DNA of 64,000 bases from Prochlorococcus sp. AG-363-O16 (GCA_003280095.1 QCGA01000001.1:62001-126000); one strand, 5' to 3'. Positions 27,361 through 36,981 are shown, numbered from the stretch's first letter. The notes: generated from the letters alone by a model not told the origin. Translations and numbers: made by a program.

Positions 27361-27504
27361 TCAACGATTTCTCTTGTTATTACTAGTTTTTTCGGAATCT
27401 TTCTTGATGTCTTCTCCTTCAATCCAAGATGAGAATAAAATTAACATCCCACCCAGAATCGGCACCCATACTGTTTCATAAAGCTTTTTCAGAAGATTAG
27501 CCAT
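27361..27504 (-). CDS. 47-residue single-span membrane protein
   Basis: The minus-strand frame starts ATG and encodes MANLLKKLYETVWVPILGG, a hydrophobic span of about 18 residues (VWVPILGGMLILFSSWI) and a charged tail EGEDIKKDSEKTSNNKRNR. The pattern of amphipathic head, single span and polar tail is typical of real mini-membrane proteins in picocyanobacteria. No family known to me. Base composition is AT-rich like the neighbouring glycan island. Confidence 0.45.
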   Translation of the reverse strand: MANLLKKLYETVWVPILGGMLILFSSWIEGEDIKKDSEKTSNNKRNR

Positions 27505-27556
27505 GCTACAGATCTATTAGTTAGGCCCAGTATATGCTTAGACAATTATTTAATAA

Positions 27557-28654
27557 CTAACATGAGTTCAATACTTTACGATAACAATTGACCCAGTTGG
27601 AAATATTTGTTTCTGGACTAAATCTTGATAAAAGTGAATCTCTATGCTTCTCCCACTTTCCAGTAAGACGAGAGTACTGATCAATACCTTCATTCAAAAG
27701 TAATGGAATATCCTCACCTAAAAGCATACATTTCCCAAGCTCTTGATAACTCGGGATTGGACTAGCTACTATCATGCAGCCTGCTTGCAATGCATCAACT
27801 GCCCTATTATGACTAGCAAATTTCTTGATATTTGATTTGGTATCTGATGGCAATAAAACTATATGTGCACTTTTTAATTCGAGTTCAAACTTATCCAACG
27901 ACCAATTCGAAAACCTATATTCCCAATTAGGAATTTTTTGGATTTGAATCTTTTCCAGAAATTTCTCTGACAGTTCTAAAGTCATCTCATCACCCATAAT
28001 AGTCAAGACAAATTTCATAAAGGGCTTCGATTTCTCAATAATTAAAGGCAGTTGCTTAAATAAATAAAATACATTAGTAATATGACCAAACCAGAAAATA
28101 TTACAGCAACCTCCAGGACTTAAAACACTAAAAGGTGATCGTCTTATGTAGCAAGGGTCCTCAATTATCATTGTTTTTGTTGTAGACAAAATCCACGAAC
28201 TTGCTTGACTTATTAAAGCCTTACTGGGGCAAACCACACAGTCCGCAAGTCCTAGCAAGTCTCTATATAATTCACTTGAATAGTCTTTAGAATAAAATGC
28301 ATTATTGTCACTGTATATAACTATGATAGGGACTCCTCTTCTTTTCAATCGTACTAAAGCAGACAGGTTGGCAATTGTTACACTTGGCTGTTCACTTTTA
28401 CTTGTTTTTAATTTACCTACCAAACATATTTTTGGGTTCTCAATCTTCTCCAAACAATCCGGCTCTTCTGCACGTAGAGCTAACACAAGGGGATTTAAAC
28501 CAAAGGATTTAGCTGCCAGGAAGGCTGGGAACAACTGAATTCTAGTGGAAGCTCGACTAGAAAATTCTTCTCTTTCGAAAAAGCTTGTAGCGTCAATTGG
28601 TCCTGTAATCGAAGGTATCAAAAATAATGCTGTTCCGATATTTTTATTGCGCAC
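27557..28654 (-). CDS. Glycosyltransferase, GT4-like (GT-B fold)
   Basis: This 365-residue soluble protein looks like a group 1 glycosyltransferase. The N-terminal half has a Rossmann-type pattern (ALFLIPSITGPIDATSFFERE and LVLALRAEEPD). The C-terminal nucleotide-sugar half includes NIFWFGHITNVFYLFKQLP, FVLTIMGDEM, AHIVLLPSDT and NRAVDALQAGCMIVASPIPSYQELG, the last matching the conserved E-x7-E-like donor loop in a weakened form. The donor and acceptor are unknown. It opens an AT-rich region of sugar-modifying genes, which points to surface polysaccharide or glycan synthesis. Confidence 0.7.
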   Translation of the reverse strand: MRNKNIGTALFLIPSITGPIDATSFFEREEFSSRASTRIQLFPAFLAAKSFGLNPLVLALRAEEPDCLEKIENPKICLVGKLKTSKSEQPSVTIANLSALVRLKRRGVPIIVIYSDNNAFYSKDYSSELYRDLLGLADCVVCPSKALISQASSWILSTTKTMIIEDPCYIRRSPFSVLSPGGCCNIFWFGHITNVFYLFKQLPLIIEKSKPFMKFVLTIMGDEMTLELSEKFLEKIQIQKIPNWEYRFSNWSLDKFELELKSAHIVLLPSDTKSNIKKFASHNRAVDALQAGCMIVASPIPSYQELGKCMLLGEDIPLLLNEGIDQYSRLTGKWEKHRDSLLSRFSPETNISNWVNCYRKVLNSC

Positions 28655-28983
28655 TTGATAAGTTTTTCAAGTTATGAGTAGTGTAGTCCCTTTCGCATTA
28701 ATGGCAAACAAAGTTCGATTAGATTTGATAAAATGAAGAAAATCAATAGAAGTTTGGAGATATAAAATGGAATGAAGTTTCGACCCGGTTTAACCAAAGT
28801 CAAACGAAAAGATCTAAGGGCATAGGAGAGGGAAAGACTACTATTAAGGGCAAACATCCAATCTACCATTTTCTTATTACATCAAACATACATCAGATAA
28901 TCAGGAATAAATGCATAGGTTCATGAATGCTGAAGCATTAGATGTAATAGAGTTTCCATAAGATATACAGGCACCTAGAATTC
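28655..28983. other. Divergent intergenic region, AT-rich
   Basis: 329 bases between the glycosyltransferase (minus) and the carbamoyltransferase (plus). A 65-residue minus frame (28672-28869, LNSSLSLSYALRSFRLTLVK then a hydrophobic stretch) is open, but it has no homology that I recognise; it could be the remnant of a transferase gene. Promoters for both neighbours should lie here. Confidence 0.35.
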
Positions 28984-30558
28984 ATGTTGTCACTTTCTCT
29001 ATACAACGGACACAATGCAGGTATATGCATCAGGAAAGACGAAGAGATAATACTTAATTGGGAACTAGAAAGATTTTCAAGGATTAAACATGATTTTGGT
29101 TTCAATCAAGACTTTTTTAATAAAAGTCTTTCATTGGTTAATATAACTATGGATGATATAGATGTAATCGTAACAAACAAGCAAGATTATTCACGCAAAC
29201 CGCCTTGGGAGGTGCCATCAACTTCAGAAGAATTATTTATCAAGTTCTCCATTAAGAATAAAGTTGCTTTCGCAATTAATCACCACCTGGCACATTGTAG
29301 CTCTACTTACTACACATCACCTTTTCAAGAGGCTGCAATTATCACACAGGACGGCGGAGGTGATAATGAAAACTTCTCATATGGTTATGGTAAAGATTCT
29401 AAAATAATTAAAATTGCTAAAGGTAAAGTAAAGAATATTGCCAGTTATTGGTCAGGAATAACCTTAAATAACTACAGAATGAAACGCCTCCATGCTTGGG
29501 ACCCTGGCTCAGGTGCTGGAAAAATAATGGCTCTTGCTGCTTATGGAAATTCTAATGCTCAATTGGAAGCCCTACTCGATAGAACGATGTCAGAAGGAAT
29601 TAAAGAAAAATATACTGACAAAGATTCCAAAGCATTTAATGATGATGAAGATCTGTCAGATGTTTCTTCTCAAAGGAGTAAAGATGTAGCGGCTGCGCTT
29701 CAACAAATAACAGAAAAAGAAATTGAATCAATATATGAGATGGTGTATGAAAAAATATCAAGTCGAAATCTATGTATAGCTGGTGGAATAGCACTTAATT
29801 GTGTTGCCAACACGCGAGTGAACTCGCAATTTACCAACTTGCACGTACCACCCTTCCCAAATGATACTGGCTTGGCTGCAGGAATGTCTCTATTTCACTG
29901 GCACCATATCCTTGGAAACCCCAAAAATTCTTCATACTTCTCTCCATACTTAGGGCCCACATACAGTGAGAAAGAAGTTCTCAATGCATTAGGAAAATAC
30001 AACTATTCATTTAAACCTTTGGCAATTGATGAAATGGTTGATTGTATTTGTAATGGTGAGATAATTTGCCTAGCCAAAGGTCGTAGTGAAAGTGGTCCAC
30101 GTGCACTGGGACATAGAAGTATTATCTGCTTGCCAAGTATTAAAGACGGAAGAGATATTCTAAATTTTAATATTAAACAGAGAGAATGGTATAGGCCCTA
30201 TGCTCCTATTATACTTGATAAATATGTTGATCTAATCCTCCAAGATTACTTAGCTGAATCACCTTACATGAGTACAAGCGGTGTAATAAGAGCAAATTGG
30301 AGGTCTAGATTAGCCGCTGTTAATCATATAGATAATTCCACAAGACCCCAGATAATTCATGAAGAACATGAACCATTTCTATATAAGCTAATCGAAAAGG
30401 TATATAAGCAGACTGGTATTCCTGTCATTTTGAATACCTCGTTTAACAAACAAGAGCCAATAGTTGAGACACCGGAGCAGTCCTTGGAAACCTTCGCTAA
30501 ATTCAAAGAGATCAAGTATTTAGTTTTACATGATTACATGGTGTACAAATCGGAGTGA
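28984..30558 (+). CDS. NodU/CmcH-family carbamoyltransferase
   Basis: The 524-residue protein belongs to the carbamoyltransferases that add a carbamoyl group from carbamoyl phosphate to a sugar or antibiotic, through a carbamoyl-adenylate. The N-terminal Kae1-like domain begins MLSLSLYNGHNAGICI and has the metal-binding motif INHHLAHCSSTYY and ITQDGGGDNE. Further on are GAGKIMALAAYG, LCIAGGIALNCVANTRV and FPNDTGLAAGMS. The C-terminal domain carries the hallmark GRSESGPRALGHRSI. Here the acceptor is probably a glycan, judged by glycosyltransferases on both sides. The radical SAM gene follows 61 bases later on the same strand. Confidence 0.88.
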   Translation: MLSLSLYNGHNAGICIRKDEEIILNWELERFSRIKHDFGFNQDFFNKSLSLVNITMDDIDVIVTNKQDYSRKPPWEVPSTSEELFIKFSIKNKVAFAINHHLAHCSSTYYTSPFQEAAIITQDGGGDNENFSYGYGKDSKIIKIAKGKVKNIASYWSGITLNNYRMKRLHAWDPGSGAGKIMALAAYGNSNAQLEALLDRTMSEGIKEKYTDKDSKAFNDDEDLSDVSSQRSKDVAAALQQITEKEIESIYEMVYEKISSRNLCIAGGIALNCVANTRVNSQFTNLHVPPFPNDTGLAAGMSLFHWHHILGNPKNSSYFSPYLGPTYSEKEVLNALGKYNYSFKPLAIDEMVDCICNGEIICLAKGRSESGPRALGHRSIICLPSIKDGRDILNFNIKQREWYRPYAPIILDKYVDLILQDYLAESPYMSTSGVIRANWRSRLAAVNHIDNSTRPQIIHEEHEPFLYKLIEKVYKQTGIPVILNTSFNKQEPIVETPEQSLETFAKFKEIKYLVLHDYMVYKSE

Positions 30559-30619
30559 CTAAAAAATTAGAATTAAAAAGGATACTAGTCCTGATAATCA
30601 TAAGAACATAATATAAGCG

Positions 30620-32203
30620 ATGAAGAATTTAATGCTTCGGGGTAATTCAGCTAAGATGCAGGAATGCATTTTTAGCAATCCTACAATGGACTATGAAATA
30701 ACTGAAAAACTGAACTCAAAAGGAGATATTGAGCTTAAATTGGTTCATCGTGGCAATTCAGCGCATACAATTAAAATTAATTATTTTCAAGTAGTTGATT
30801 CTGAGGGAGAAGTAATTAAAAGAGTGCCTGTAGACAAAAAATTACTGTTGATTTTTAAAGAAAGGCTTAAGCGATACGATCCAAACCAAGCTATGAAGAT
30901 TCCTTCCGTAAAAAGAAAAGATAGCAATAGTTCTTTCTCATTGGCTATAGGAACCGAGGTTAATCCGAAATCTGATTTAATTAATGAAGTAATCCATAAG
31001 AGAACCAATCAGGAAACTAGTTTTACATCAACTGGAGAAAAACTAGCTTGGCACTATCCAATATTCAATAAACTGAAGACAACTGGGTATGGCTCTATTA
31101 TTCGTGCGACCCTAACGTTACATCAAAAATGTAGTTCTAGATGTTCATATTGTTCAACTATTGCAAGGAACAAATCAGATTCTATTAGTTTAGATGAAGC
31201 AAAAAGATTTGTAGAAAAGTTGTATACTGAGCAAGCAAACTACAATAAGCTTAATTTCACTGAATATAATGATCAATACAGAAATTTAACGGGTACAGAT
31301 ATTCGACTCAAAGGTGTTATTTTGTCTGGTGGTGGTCAGCCTAATTTATGGCCAAACTTTAGCGAGTTAGTTGAATGGTTATCGGGTCTTGATCTCGATA
31401 TTGGATTAATTACTAATGGGTTTCCAAAAAATATATCGGAAGAAATATACAATAGATTTAAATGGATTAGGATTTCCATTACACCCGAGGATGCCTCTCC
31501 CCACTATATAGATGGGAAATTCGAAAATCAGTATATTCCTCAAAGTATCATTTCCAATAACAGTTTGACAGTAGGTTATTCTTATGTATTTGGTGATTGG
31601 ACTAATGAGCAAATACTAACAAGGTTAAACAATTCTGCCTTGGAAAATAATTTCAACTACGTTCGTGTACTTACAGATTGTAATTTAACACGAAATAATC
31701 AAATAATATCTCATAATGAATTATCAAAATCTTTGCTAAATCTTGGACTTGTTAATTCCGATGGTTCTCCAACCAGCAAAGTATTTCATCAGTTGAAATA
31801 TCACTCTATAGAAAAAGAAGTACAGAGTATTTTCACAGAAGGTCAATGTCTATTGCAGAGTTACAATGTTTTCTGGGACACAACTGGACACGATGAACAA
31901 GGTTTTTCCTATTGTTATCCATGCGACTCAGTAACAGTACTGGCTGATGGAGATGAGATAATAAACCCTGAAGTGCCTTCCAGAAGATTTGATTCAAGAA
32001 AGTTTGGAACCTACCGTAATACTGAAGTAGAAAATCTATATAAAAAACCACTAAGAAATTTTTTCGATCCTAGGCAAACTTGTAAGTCTTGTTTATTTAC
32101 TAGAAATAATAAAATTATATCAGAACATATTACTAATAAATTCAATATGAAAGATTATTGGGACAAGAATTCTGACCAACCTCAACATTTGAATTTTCCA
32201 TAA
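30620..32203 (+). CDS. Radical SAM protein of unknown function
   Basis: This 527-residue protein has the radical SAM cluster motif C-x3-C-x2-C in LHQKCSSRCSYCST (Cys 171, 175, 178), the GGGQP variant of the GGE motif and a TIM-barrel pattern (LDLDIGLITNGFP, WIRISITPED). The first 160 residues are an extra domain that I do not recognise. The C-terminal third has Cys-rich parts (SYCYPCDS and TCKSCLF) that could bind a second iron-sulfur cluster, as in SPASM or twitch domains. It lies directly downstream of the carbamoyltransferase. The substrate is unknown; a sugar or glycopeptide modification is inferred from context only. Confidence 0.8.
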   Translation: MKNLMLRGNSAKMQECIFSNPTMDYEITEKLNSKGDIELKLVHRGNSAHTIKINYFQVVDSEGEVIKRVPVDKKLLLIFKERLKRYDPNQAMKIPSVKRKDSNSSFSLAIGTEVNPKSDLINEVIHKRTNQETSFTSTGEKLAWHYPIFNKLKTTGYGSIIRATLTLHQKCSSRCSYCSTIARNKSDSISLDEAKRFVEKLYTEQANYNKLNFTEYNDQYRNLTGTDIRLKGVILSGGGQPNLWPNFSELVEWLSGLDLDIGLITNGFPKNISEEIYNRFKWIRISITPEDASPHYIDGKFENQYIPQSIISNNSLTVGYSYVFGDWTNEQILTRLNNSALENNFNYVRVLTDCNLTRNNQIISHNELSKSLLNLGLVNSDGSPTSKVFHQLKYHSIEKEVQSIFTEGQCLLQSYNVFWDTTGHDEQGFSYCYPCDSVTVLADGDEIINPEVPSRRFDSRKFGTYRNTEVENLYKKPLRNFFDPRQTCKSCLFTRNNKIISEHITNKFNMKDYWDKNSDQPQHLNFP

Positions 32204-32233
32204 ATATATTTATTTTGATTGTAGAGCTCATAT

Positions 32234-32866
32234 TTAATTTCCATATACCAGAAGATTGCCAAGAGAGTTTGCCTGTTGCCAACTCATTTTAAAAGGTCCT
32301 AAATCTGTCGTATAATTACATCGTTCAAAACCAGCCTTAATAAATCGATTTTGCCACCATTCCATAGATTCTCGAATATAGTGTGATTGATCAAGTTCAT
32401 AAGCTGAGATTAAATACTTACCATTTTCAGCTAAGGGAATAAGTGCAAAAATTGACTTACATTTTGATCTAAGTATATCCAACTGCTGATCAATTCCTTC
32501 ATATGGGATATGTTCCAAAACATCCTTACACAGTATTAGATCTGAACTTATGAAGTTATTCGAATATGGTTCAACACACTTGAGAAATTGAGTTATTTCA
32601 TGAGGGCTATTATCTACGGCATAACTTGATATATCAATACCATAAGCTTCAACCCCTAACAACCTTAATGCATAGACGAGATATCCTTTCGCACATCCAA
32701 AATCCATGATACTTTGACCTTTGTCTAATTGAGTGTAATTCAAAATATTATGTGCCAAAGGAATTGTAAGTTCAGGTATCCATCGATAATTTTGATATAA
32801 TGATTTTCCTGTCTGAGGGCCATTTTCAAAATAACTCTTGTCAAAGAATCTTTGATCAATATTCAT
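32234..32866 (-). CDS. Class I SAM-dependent methyltransferase
   Basis: The 210-residue protein has the Rossmann methyltransferase pattern: motif I SIMDFGCAKGYLVYALRLLG (Gly-rich SAM loop), GVEAYGIDIS with the acidic SAM-ribose residue at the end of beta 2, and motif IV DLILCKDVLEHIPYEG. The N-terminal FDKSYFENGPQTG resembles small-molecule methyltransferases found in glycan and natural-product clusters. It converges with the radical SAM gene and precedes two glycosyltransferase-like genes on the minus strand. Substrate unknown. Confidence 0.8.
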   Translation of the reverse strand: MNIDQRFFDKSYFENGPQTGKSLYQNYRWIPELTIPLAHNILNYTQLDKGQSIMDFGCAKGYLVYALRLLGVEAYGIDISSYAVDNSPHEITQFLKCVEPYSNNFISSDLILCKDVLEHIPYEGIDQQLDILRSKCKSIFALIPLAENGKYLISAYELDQSHYIRESMEWWQNRFIKAGFERCNYTTDLGPFKMSWQQANSLGNLLVYGN

Positions 32867-32927
32867 AATTGACGTTCAGATAATGAATATCTACTAACTT
32901 TTGATCGTATTATATCTCGATCTAAAT

Positions 32928-33758
32928 TTATTTCAAATAATTGGTTGTAATTTGCTTTAAAAAGGAGTTATCAATATTGAACTTTTCAGCTTGCGGGATC
33001 AAGTGAGTTGCTTTGGCTGCTATTTCCAAGTTTGTTGTAGCCTCGTTCCAATTCAACCATTTTTCTACGTACCAGGTTTGAGAAGGAATGGAGTCTTTGA
33101 TCGCCTCCGAAAAGTTTATTGCAGCTAAATGCTTATATAGCATAGTCTTAGGATTCAAACAGAATCCAAAATTATAATTTTGAATAATATTACTTTGAAA
33201 TTTAAGCTTTTCATTATAAGTACCAAATCCAGTGTGGAGGTTTTTAATATCCTTATACATCCAAACCATAGGGCCAATTCTATTTCGCTGAGGTACTCTC
33301 CAATTGAGATCTTTCCAGATTTCGATCTGAGTACAACCTAAACAAGGTAATTGTTTATTATTGTCTAATTGAAAAAATAGTTTCTTCAAATCACCTTTCT
33401 TGAAGACCATGTCAGGTTCTATAAACAATATTTTTTCAGGTATGATCGAAATTCTATCAACACAATATTCTAAGTATTTTTTATATTGGTTTAAGGGGGT
33501 ATTAACCTCTTTCCTAAAATAATCAACTTTGTGATTTGATGAATAGTATTTATCCATAAATGATTTGACATCCTCATGAAGAGCTGGCATAGTTATTGTT
33601 TTTCCTAAATATTTTACTGTCTCTTTTTTTACCCAAGGATCTAATGAATATATGACTACAACTAGATCTACTTCATCTATTATTGAGTCTATTGATTGTC
33701 TGAGAAAATCCAACCCATAATGAATCCTATAAATTGCGATATTTAGCGAATTAGTCAT
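32928..33758 (-). CDS. Glycosyltransferase-like protein (GT-A type)
   Basis: This 276-residue protein begins LNIAIYRIHYGLDFLRQSIDSIIDEVDLVVVIY, the beta-alpha-beta opening of GT-A folds, and has the acidic motif KILFIEPDMVFKKGDL, where EPDMV takes the place of the DxD metal site. It includes a Trp-rich RIGPMVWMYKDIKNLHTGFGTYN. Its role in a surface glycan is inferred from neighbours. No specific family name can be given. Base composition is AT-rich, like the rest of the block. Confidence 0.55.
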   Translation of the reverse strand: MTNSLNIAIYRIHYGLDFLRQSIDSIIDEVDLVVVIYSLDPWVKKETVKYLGKTITMPALHEDVKSFMDKYYSSNHKVDYFRKEVNTPLNQYKKYLEYCVDRISIIPEKILFIEPDMVFKKGDLKKLFFQLDNNKQLPCLGCTQIEIWKDLNWRVPQRNRIGPMVWMYKDIKNLHTGFGTYNEKLKFQSNIIQNYNFGFCLNPKTMLYKHLAAINFSEAIKDSIPSQTWYVEKWLNWNEATTNLEIAAKATHLIPQAEKFNIDNSFLKQITTNYLK

Positions 33759-33906
33759 CTTTTAGATTGAAGGATAAATCTCGTTAGGTTCTTGAAGTAT
33801 TAAGTCTAATAGTCTATCTAGATATGTTAGGTTCTCATTCTAATTAGAAACAGAATTTATAGAACCCGAAGAGTTTTAATTGTATCGATTATTTAATTAA
33901 GTACCT

Positions 33907-34647
33907 TTAACCTATTTGGCTATTCTTCAATCCTTTTAAGGGTGACATTTTGGCTAATAATTTTGCCGCAGCCTCTTTTCTCATGTATGCAGTATCGATG
34001 AATATCTTCCTATCTAAAATTAAAGTTTGACCTTCTGGTTTTAATCTTGCTCGATATGTTGTTTCATCAGCCTCCATCTTGGCTAATGTGTAATGCAAAT
34101 GTTCGTTAATTATATAAGGGATAAAATGTTCCCTCTTAATTTTGGAAGCTATATCGAAAATCCAAGTATCATTAAAAGCAAAATGAAAGTGGCCAGGAGT
34201 GAAATATCCTAGAGTCTCATACCATTCCTTTGAAACGATTGGGAAAGCACAATGATTTGGACCTTTATTTAGATCTTCAAACCACATGCAAAAGATTCTA
34301 TCTGGAAATTTTAATACCTCTAGTTCTAATAAATCATCCCATCCGACTGTCCTGTAAACCATGTCATCATTACCCATGATTAATATGTCTGCCTTATCCT
34401 CTATTGCCTTCTTGGCTATTACATTCCAAGATATTGATACAGACTGTGGCGGGCCAATAACTAGATGATTATTATCAGGGAATAAAATAGCCTCTTTTTT
34501 ATAGCTATTTATTTTAAGATCATCATTATCCACATATGTATAAGTCAATACTCTTGAAGTTTCATTTGCAAGTGAATGAACTGACTTAACAAAAGAACTT
34601 AATTTCTCTGGCCGGCCCCTTGAAGGAGTTAAAATGGCAATTCTCAT
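33907..34647 (-). CDS. Glycosyltransferase-like protein (GT-A/GT2 type)
   Basis: A 246-residue protein starting MRIAILTPSRGRPEKLSSFVKSV, the classic GT2 opening with the nucleotide-binding TPSRGRP loop. TYVDNDDLKI follows, then ADILIMGNDDMVYRTVGWDD, in which NDD is the probable metal-binding DxD equivalent. The region FAFNDTWIFDIASKI may hold the catalytic base. It is the outermost gene of a minus-strand series with 32928-33758 and 32234-32866, separated by gaps of about 60-150 bases. Acceptor unknown. Confidence 0.65.
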   Translation of the reverse strand: MRIAILTPSRGRPEKLSSFVKSVHSLANETSRVLTYTYVDNDDLKINSYKKEAILFPDNNHLVIGPPQSVSISWNVIAKKAIEDKADILIMGNDDMVYRTVGWDDLLELEVLKFPDRIFCMWFEDLNKGPNHCAFPIVSKEWYETLGYFTPGHFHFAFNDTWIFDIASKIKREHFIPYIINEHLHYTLAKMEADETTYRARLKPEGQTLILDRKIFIDTAYMRKEAAAKLLAKMSPLKGLKNSQIG

Positions 34648-34823
34648 AGCTAGGTTTTATTGTTCACGTAAAATGAATTTCAAATTTAAAACAATCATAT
34701 ATTAAACCACCTCACCCACTAAAAGCATAGAATAAGACTTGTATTTTTAGAAGCTATACAGATTTGGTTACTAACCAATCAGAGTCATTAGCTTAGGATG
34801 GTGAATGACTTGAGCGACTCGAA

Positions 34824-36059
34824 TTGATCAAGGTTGGCTTTATTGGTGTAGGAAAGCTTGGCAAGGATGCTGCTGAAGTAATTTCCGAGTTTTATGACGT
34901 CACTGGTTACGACATTAGACCCGTGGAAACTCCAATAAAAATGGAGGCCACCCTCTCAAAGTGTGTAAAAGGTAAAGATATTATATTTGTTGCTGTACCA
35001 ACTCCTCACCACCCTAATTACGATGGCCGATCTGCAACTAGCCATCTACCTCCAAGAGACTTTGACTATTCAATAGCCATTGATGTAATTAAGGAAATTG
35101 ATAAGAGAGTAGATAATGAATCTCTAATAGTTCTGATTTCAACAGTCTTACCTGGTACTGTTCGCCGAGATATATCTCCTTTGATAAAAAATTCTAGATT
35201 CATCTACAATCCTTACTTAATAGCTCAAGGAACCGTTAAATGGGATATGAAAAATCCAGAAATGATAATGATAGGTACTCAGGATGGATCCAAAACTGGC
35301 GATGCTGAATTACTATCTAATTTCTATCAACCAATTTTGGCTAAAAAAACTAGAGTTGAAATAGGAACTTGGGAAGAAGTTGAAAGCATGAAGATATTTT
35401 ACAACACTTTTATAACTGCCAAATTATGTTTAGTAAATATGATTCAAGACACTGCCATGTCTCTTGGCCATATGAACGTTGACAAAGTCACAGAAGCTTT
35501 AAAAAATTCTACCGATAGAATCATGGGTCCAAAATATATGAGCGCAGGCTTAGGTGATGGAGGTGGATGCCATCCAAGGGACAATATCGCATTGAGAGAA
35601 TTTTCAAGGCGTTACAACTTAGGTTATGATTTATTTGACTCTATTATGAAATCTAGAGAACAACAAGCCTTGAACATCGCAAAATTTATGCGAAAAATAG
35701 GGATTAGAACAGAAGAAACAATATGTATTTTAGGGTCAGGATTTAAGGCTGGAGTGAATCAGTTAGAAGGATCTCCTTCTTTACTTGTTGGGCATTACCT
35801 CGAACAATTAGGCTATAAAGTAGAGTATGATCTAATTCAATTAAGAAATGGAGAAGTTGTGGAGAATGAAAACATTTTGAACAATGAATTATTGACAGTA
35901 TTTTTGTTAGGGTGGCCTGAACATTTTCAGTCTTGGCCATTCCCACTAGGGTCCACGATAGTAGATGTATGGAGAAGTTTTAAACCAGTAAAAGGTCTAA
36001 AAGTCTATCATTATGGTAATACTAGAAACAATCAATCATGCTTGATTTCTGACAATTAA
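34824..36059 (+). CDS. UDP-glucose/GDP-mannose dehydrogenase family protein
   Basis: A 411-residue NAD-dependent nucleotide-sugar 6-dehydrogenase-like protein. It shows the N-terminal NAD motif VGFIGVGKLGKDAA, a VPTP strand (IIFVAVPTPHHPN), VLISTVLPGTVR, the central helix EEVESMKIFYNTFITAKLCLVN and the catalytic-Cys loop LGDGGGCHPRDNIAL. The C-terminal Rossmann half has ICILGSGFKAGVNQLEGSPS. It would oxidise a UDP- or GDP-sugar to a uronate for glycan synthesis. The C-terminus is divergent. The start is TTG and there is no in-frame ATG before the conserved region. Divergent from the GT at 33907-34647. Confidence 0.8.
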   Translation: MIKVGFIGVGKLGKDAAEVISEFYDVTGYDIRPVETPIKMEATLSKCVKGKDIIFVAVPTPHHPNYDGRSATSHLPPRDFDYSIAIDVIKEIDKRVDNESLIVLISTVLPGTVRRDISPLIKNSRFIYNPYLIAQGTVKWDMKNPEMIMIGTQDGSKTGDAELLSNFYQPILAKKTRVEIGTWEEVESMKIFYNTFITAKLCLVNMIQDTAMSLGHMNVDKVTEALKNSTDRIMGPKYMSAGLGDGGGCHPRDNIALREFSRRYNLGYDLFDSIMKSREQQALNIAKFMRKIGIRTEETICILGSGFKAGVNQLEGSPSLLVGHYLEQLGYKVEYDLIQLRNGEVVENENILNNELLTVFLLGWPEHFQSWPFPLGSTIVDVWRSFKPVKGLKVYHYGNTRNNQSCLISDN

Positions 36060-36060
36060 A

Positions 36061-36981
36061 TTATTTATTTAATCCTTTAGGTATAAACAGAAGAGGATTA
36101 CCTTCTTTCTTTAGATTGGCTATGGAAGATGTAGACAAGTCAATCCAATCAATTGATTTGAAAAATTTCTCATCTATCAAATTTTTAAGATCATTATATG
36201 CAAATAACAGGGACAATTGGTCTCCATAGTAAAAACTAAACAGTCTCCTATCAAGCGGTTCATTTGTATTTTCCTCAATTGAATAATACTTGAATAACCA
36301 TAAAAACAGCTGAGTCAACTCACAGGGTGCAAAGCATGAAAATCCAGCTTTAATTACTTTATGAGGAAAGGCCAATTTTATCCTGTCAGGTGACTTTAGA
36401 GTTGTACCTGATAAGGAGATTTTGAATTTATCTGGAATACTTGACGACATACTATCCCAAGATAGCAACATAGGGTGATTGCCATAAACTCTTTTAATCT
36501 CTGTATCAAAGTCTGCAAAAACAATCGTATCGAAATCCATAACATAAGCTGCATTATCTTTTATCAATGAACCTTGAGCCCAGCAATTAGTTAATTTCCA
36601 TATCTTAGAAAGTAAGATATATCTTGCAGACCTTATAAAGTTAATTTGATAATATTTAATTGTTTCTTCGCAATAATCTTGATTTTCCAACCAGGTGACA
36701 AGATCGCGAGATGAAAATCCAAAAAGAATGACCTTTCTAAGGTTATATTTATTCTTAAGTTCATCTAATTTATCATCAGAGAATCTGATGTGATTATTAT
36801 CAAAGAAAATCCCACAAAAATAAGGCAACTTGCTGTTTGACTTTTCGTAGTCAGTTAGATAATCGATGTTTTTCTTCAGGTAACAATAGTCGCATGTCGC
36901 TAGAATGAATCTATTCTTCTCACAACCTTCAGGAAAGGTATTCGGGAAATTTATAAATTCTGGGGAAATCTGATAATTCAA
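36061..36981 (-). CDS. Unassigned protein, possible GT-A-like transferase
   Basis: A 306-residue soluble protein without a family I can name. It is Cys-rich in the first 40 residues (GCEKNRFILATCDYCYLKK) and carries AAYVMDFDTIVFADFD in the middle, which resembles the DxD metal motif on a GT-A core strand. The C-terminal half is aromatic-rich (LFLWLFKYYSI, FSFYYGDQLSLLFAYNDL). The gene converges with the nucleotide-sugar dehydrogenase with a gap of one base. Its position between the glycan block and the mobile element makes a glycan role plausible; this is inference. Confidence 0.5.
   Translation of the reverse strand: MNYQISPEFINFPNTFPEGCEKNRFILATCDYCYLKKNIDYLTDYEKSNSKLPYFCGIFFDNNHIRFSDDKLDELKNKYNLRKVILFGFSSRDLVTWLENQDYCEETIKYYQINFIRSARYILLSKIWKLTNCWAQGSLIKDNAAYVMDFDTIVFADFDTEIKRVYGNHPMLLSWDSMSSSIPDKFKISLSGTTLKSPDRIKLAFPHKVIKAGFSCFAPCELTQLFLWLFKYYSIEENTNEPLDRRLFSFYYGDQLSLLFAYNDLKNLIDEKFFKSIDWIDLSTSSIANLKKEGNPLLFIPKGLNK

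Noticed and set aside
28672-28869. 65-residue minus frame between the glycosyltransferase and carbamoyltransferase genes
   Set aside because: AT-rich sequence readily gives hydrophobic frames; no motif or ribosome binding site seen. Kept only as a possible remnant.
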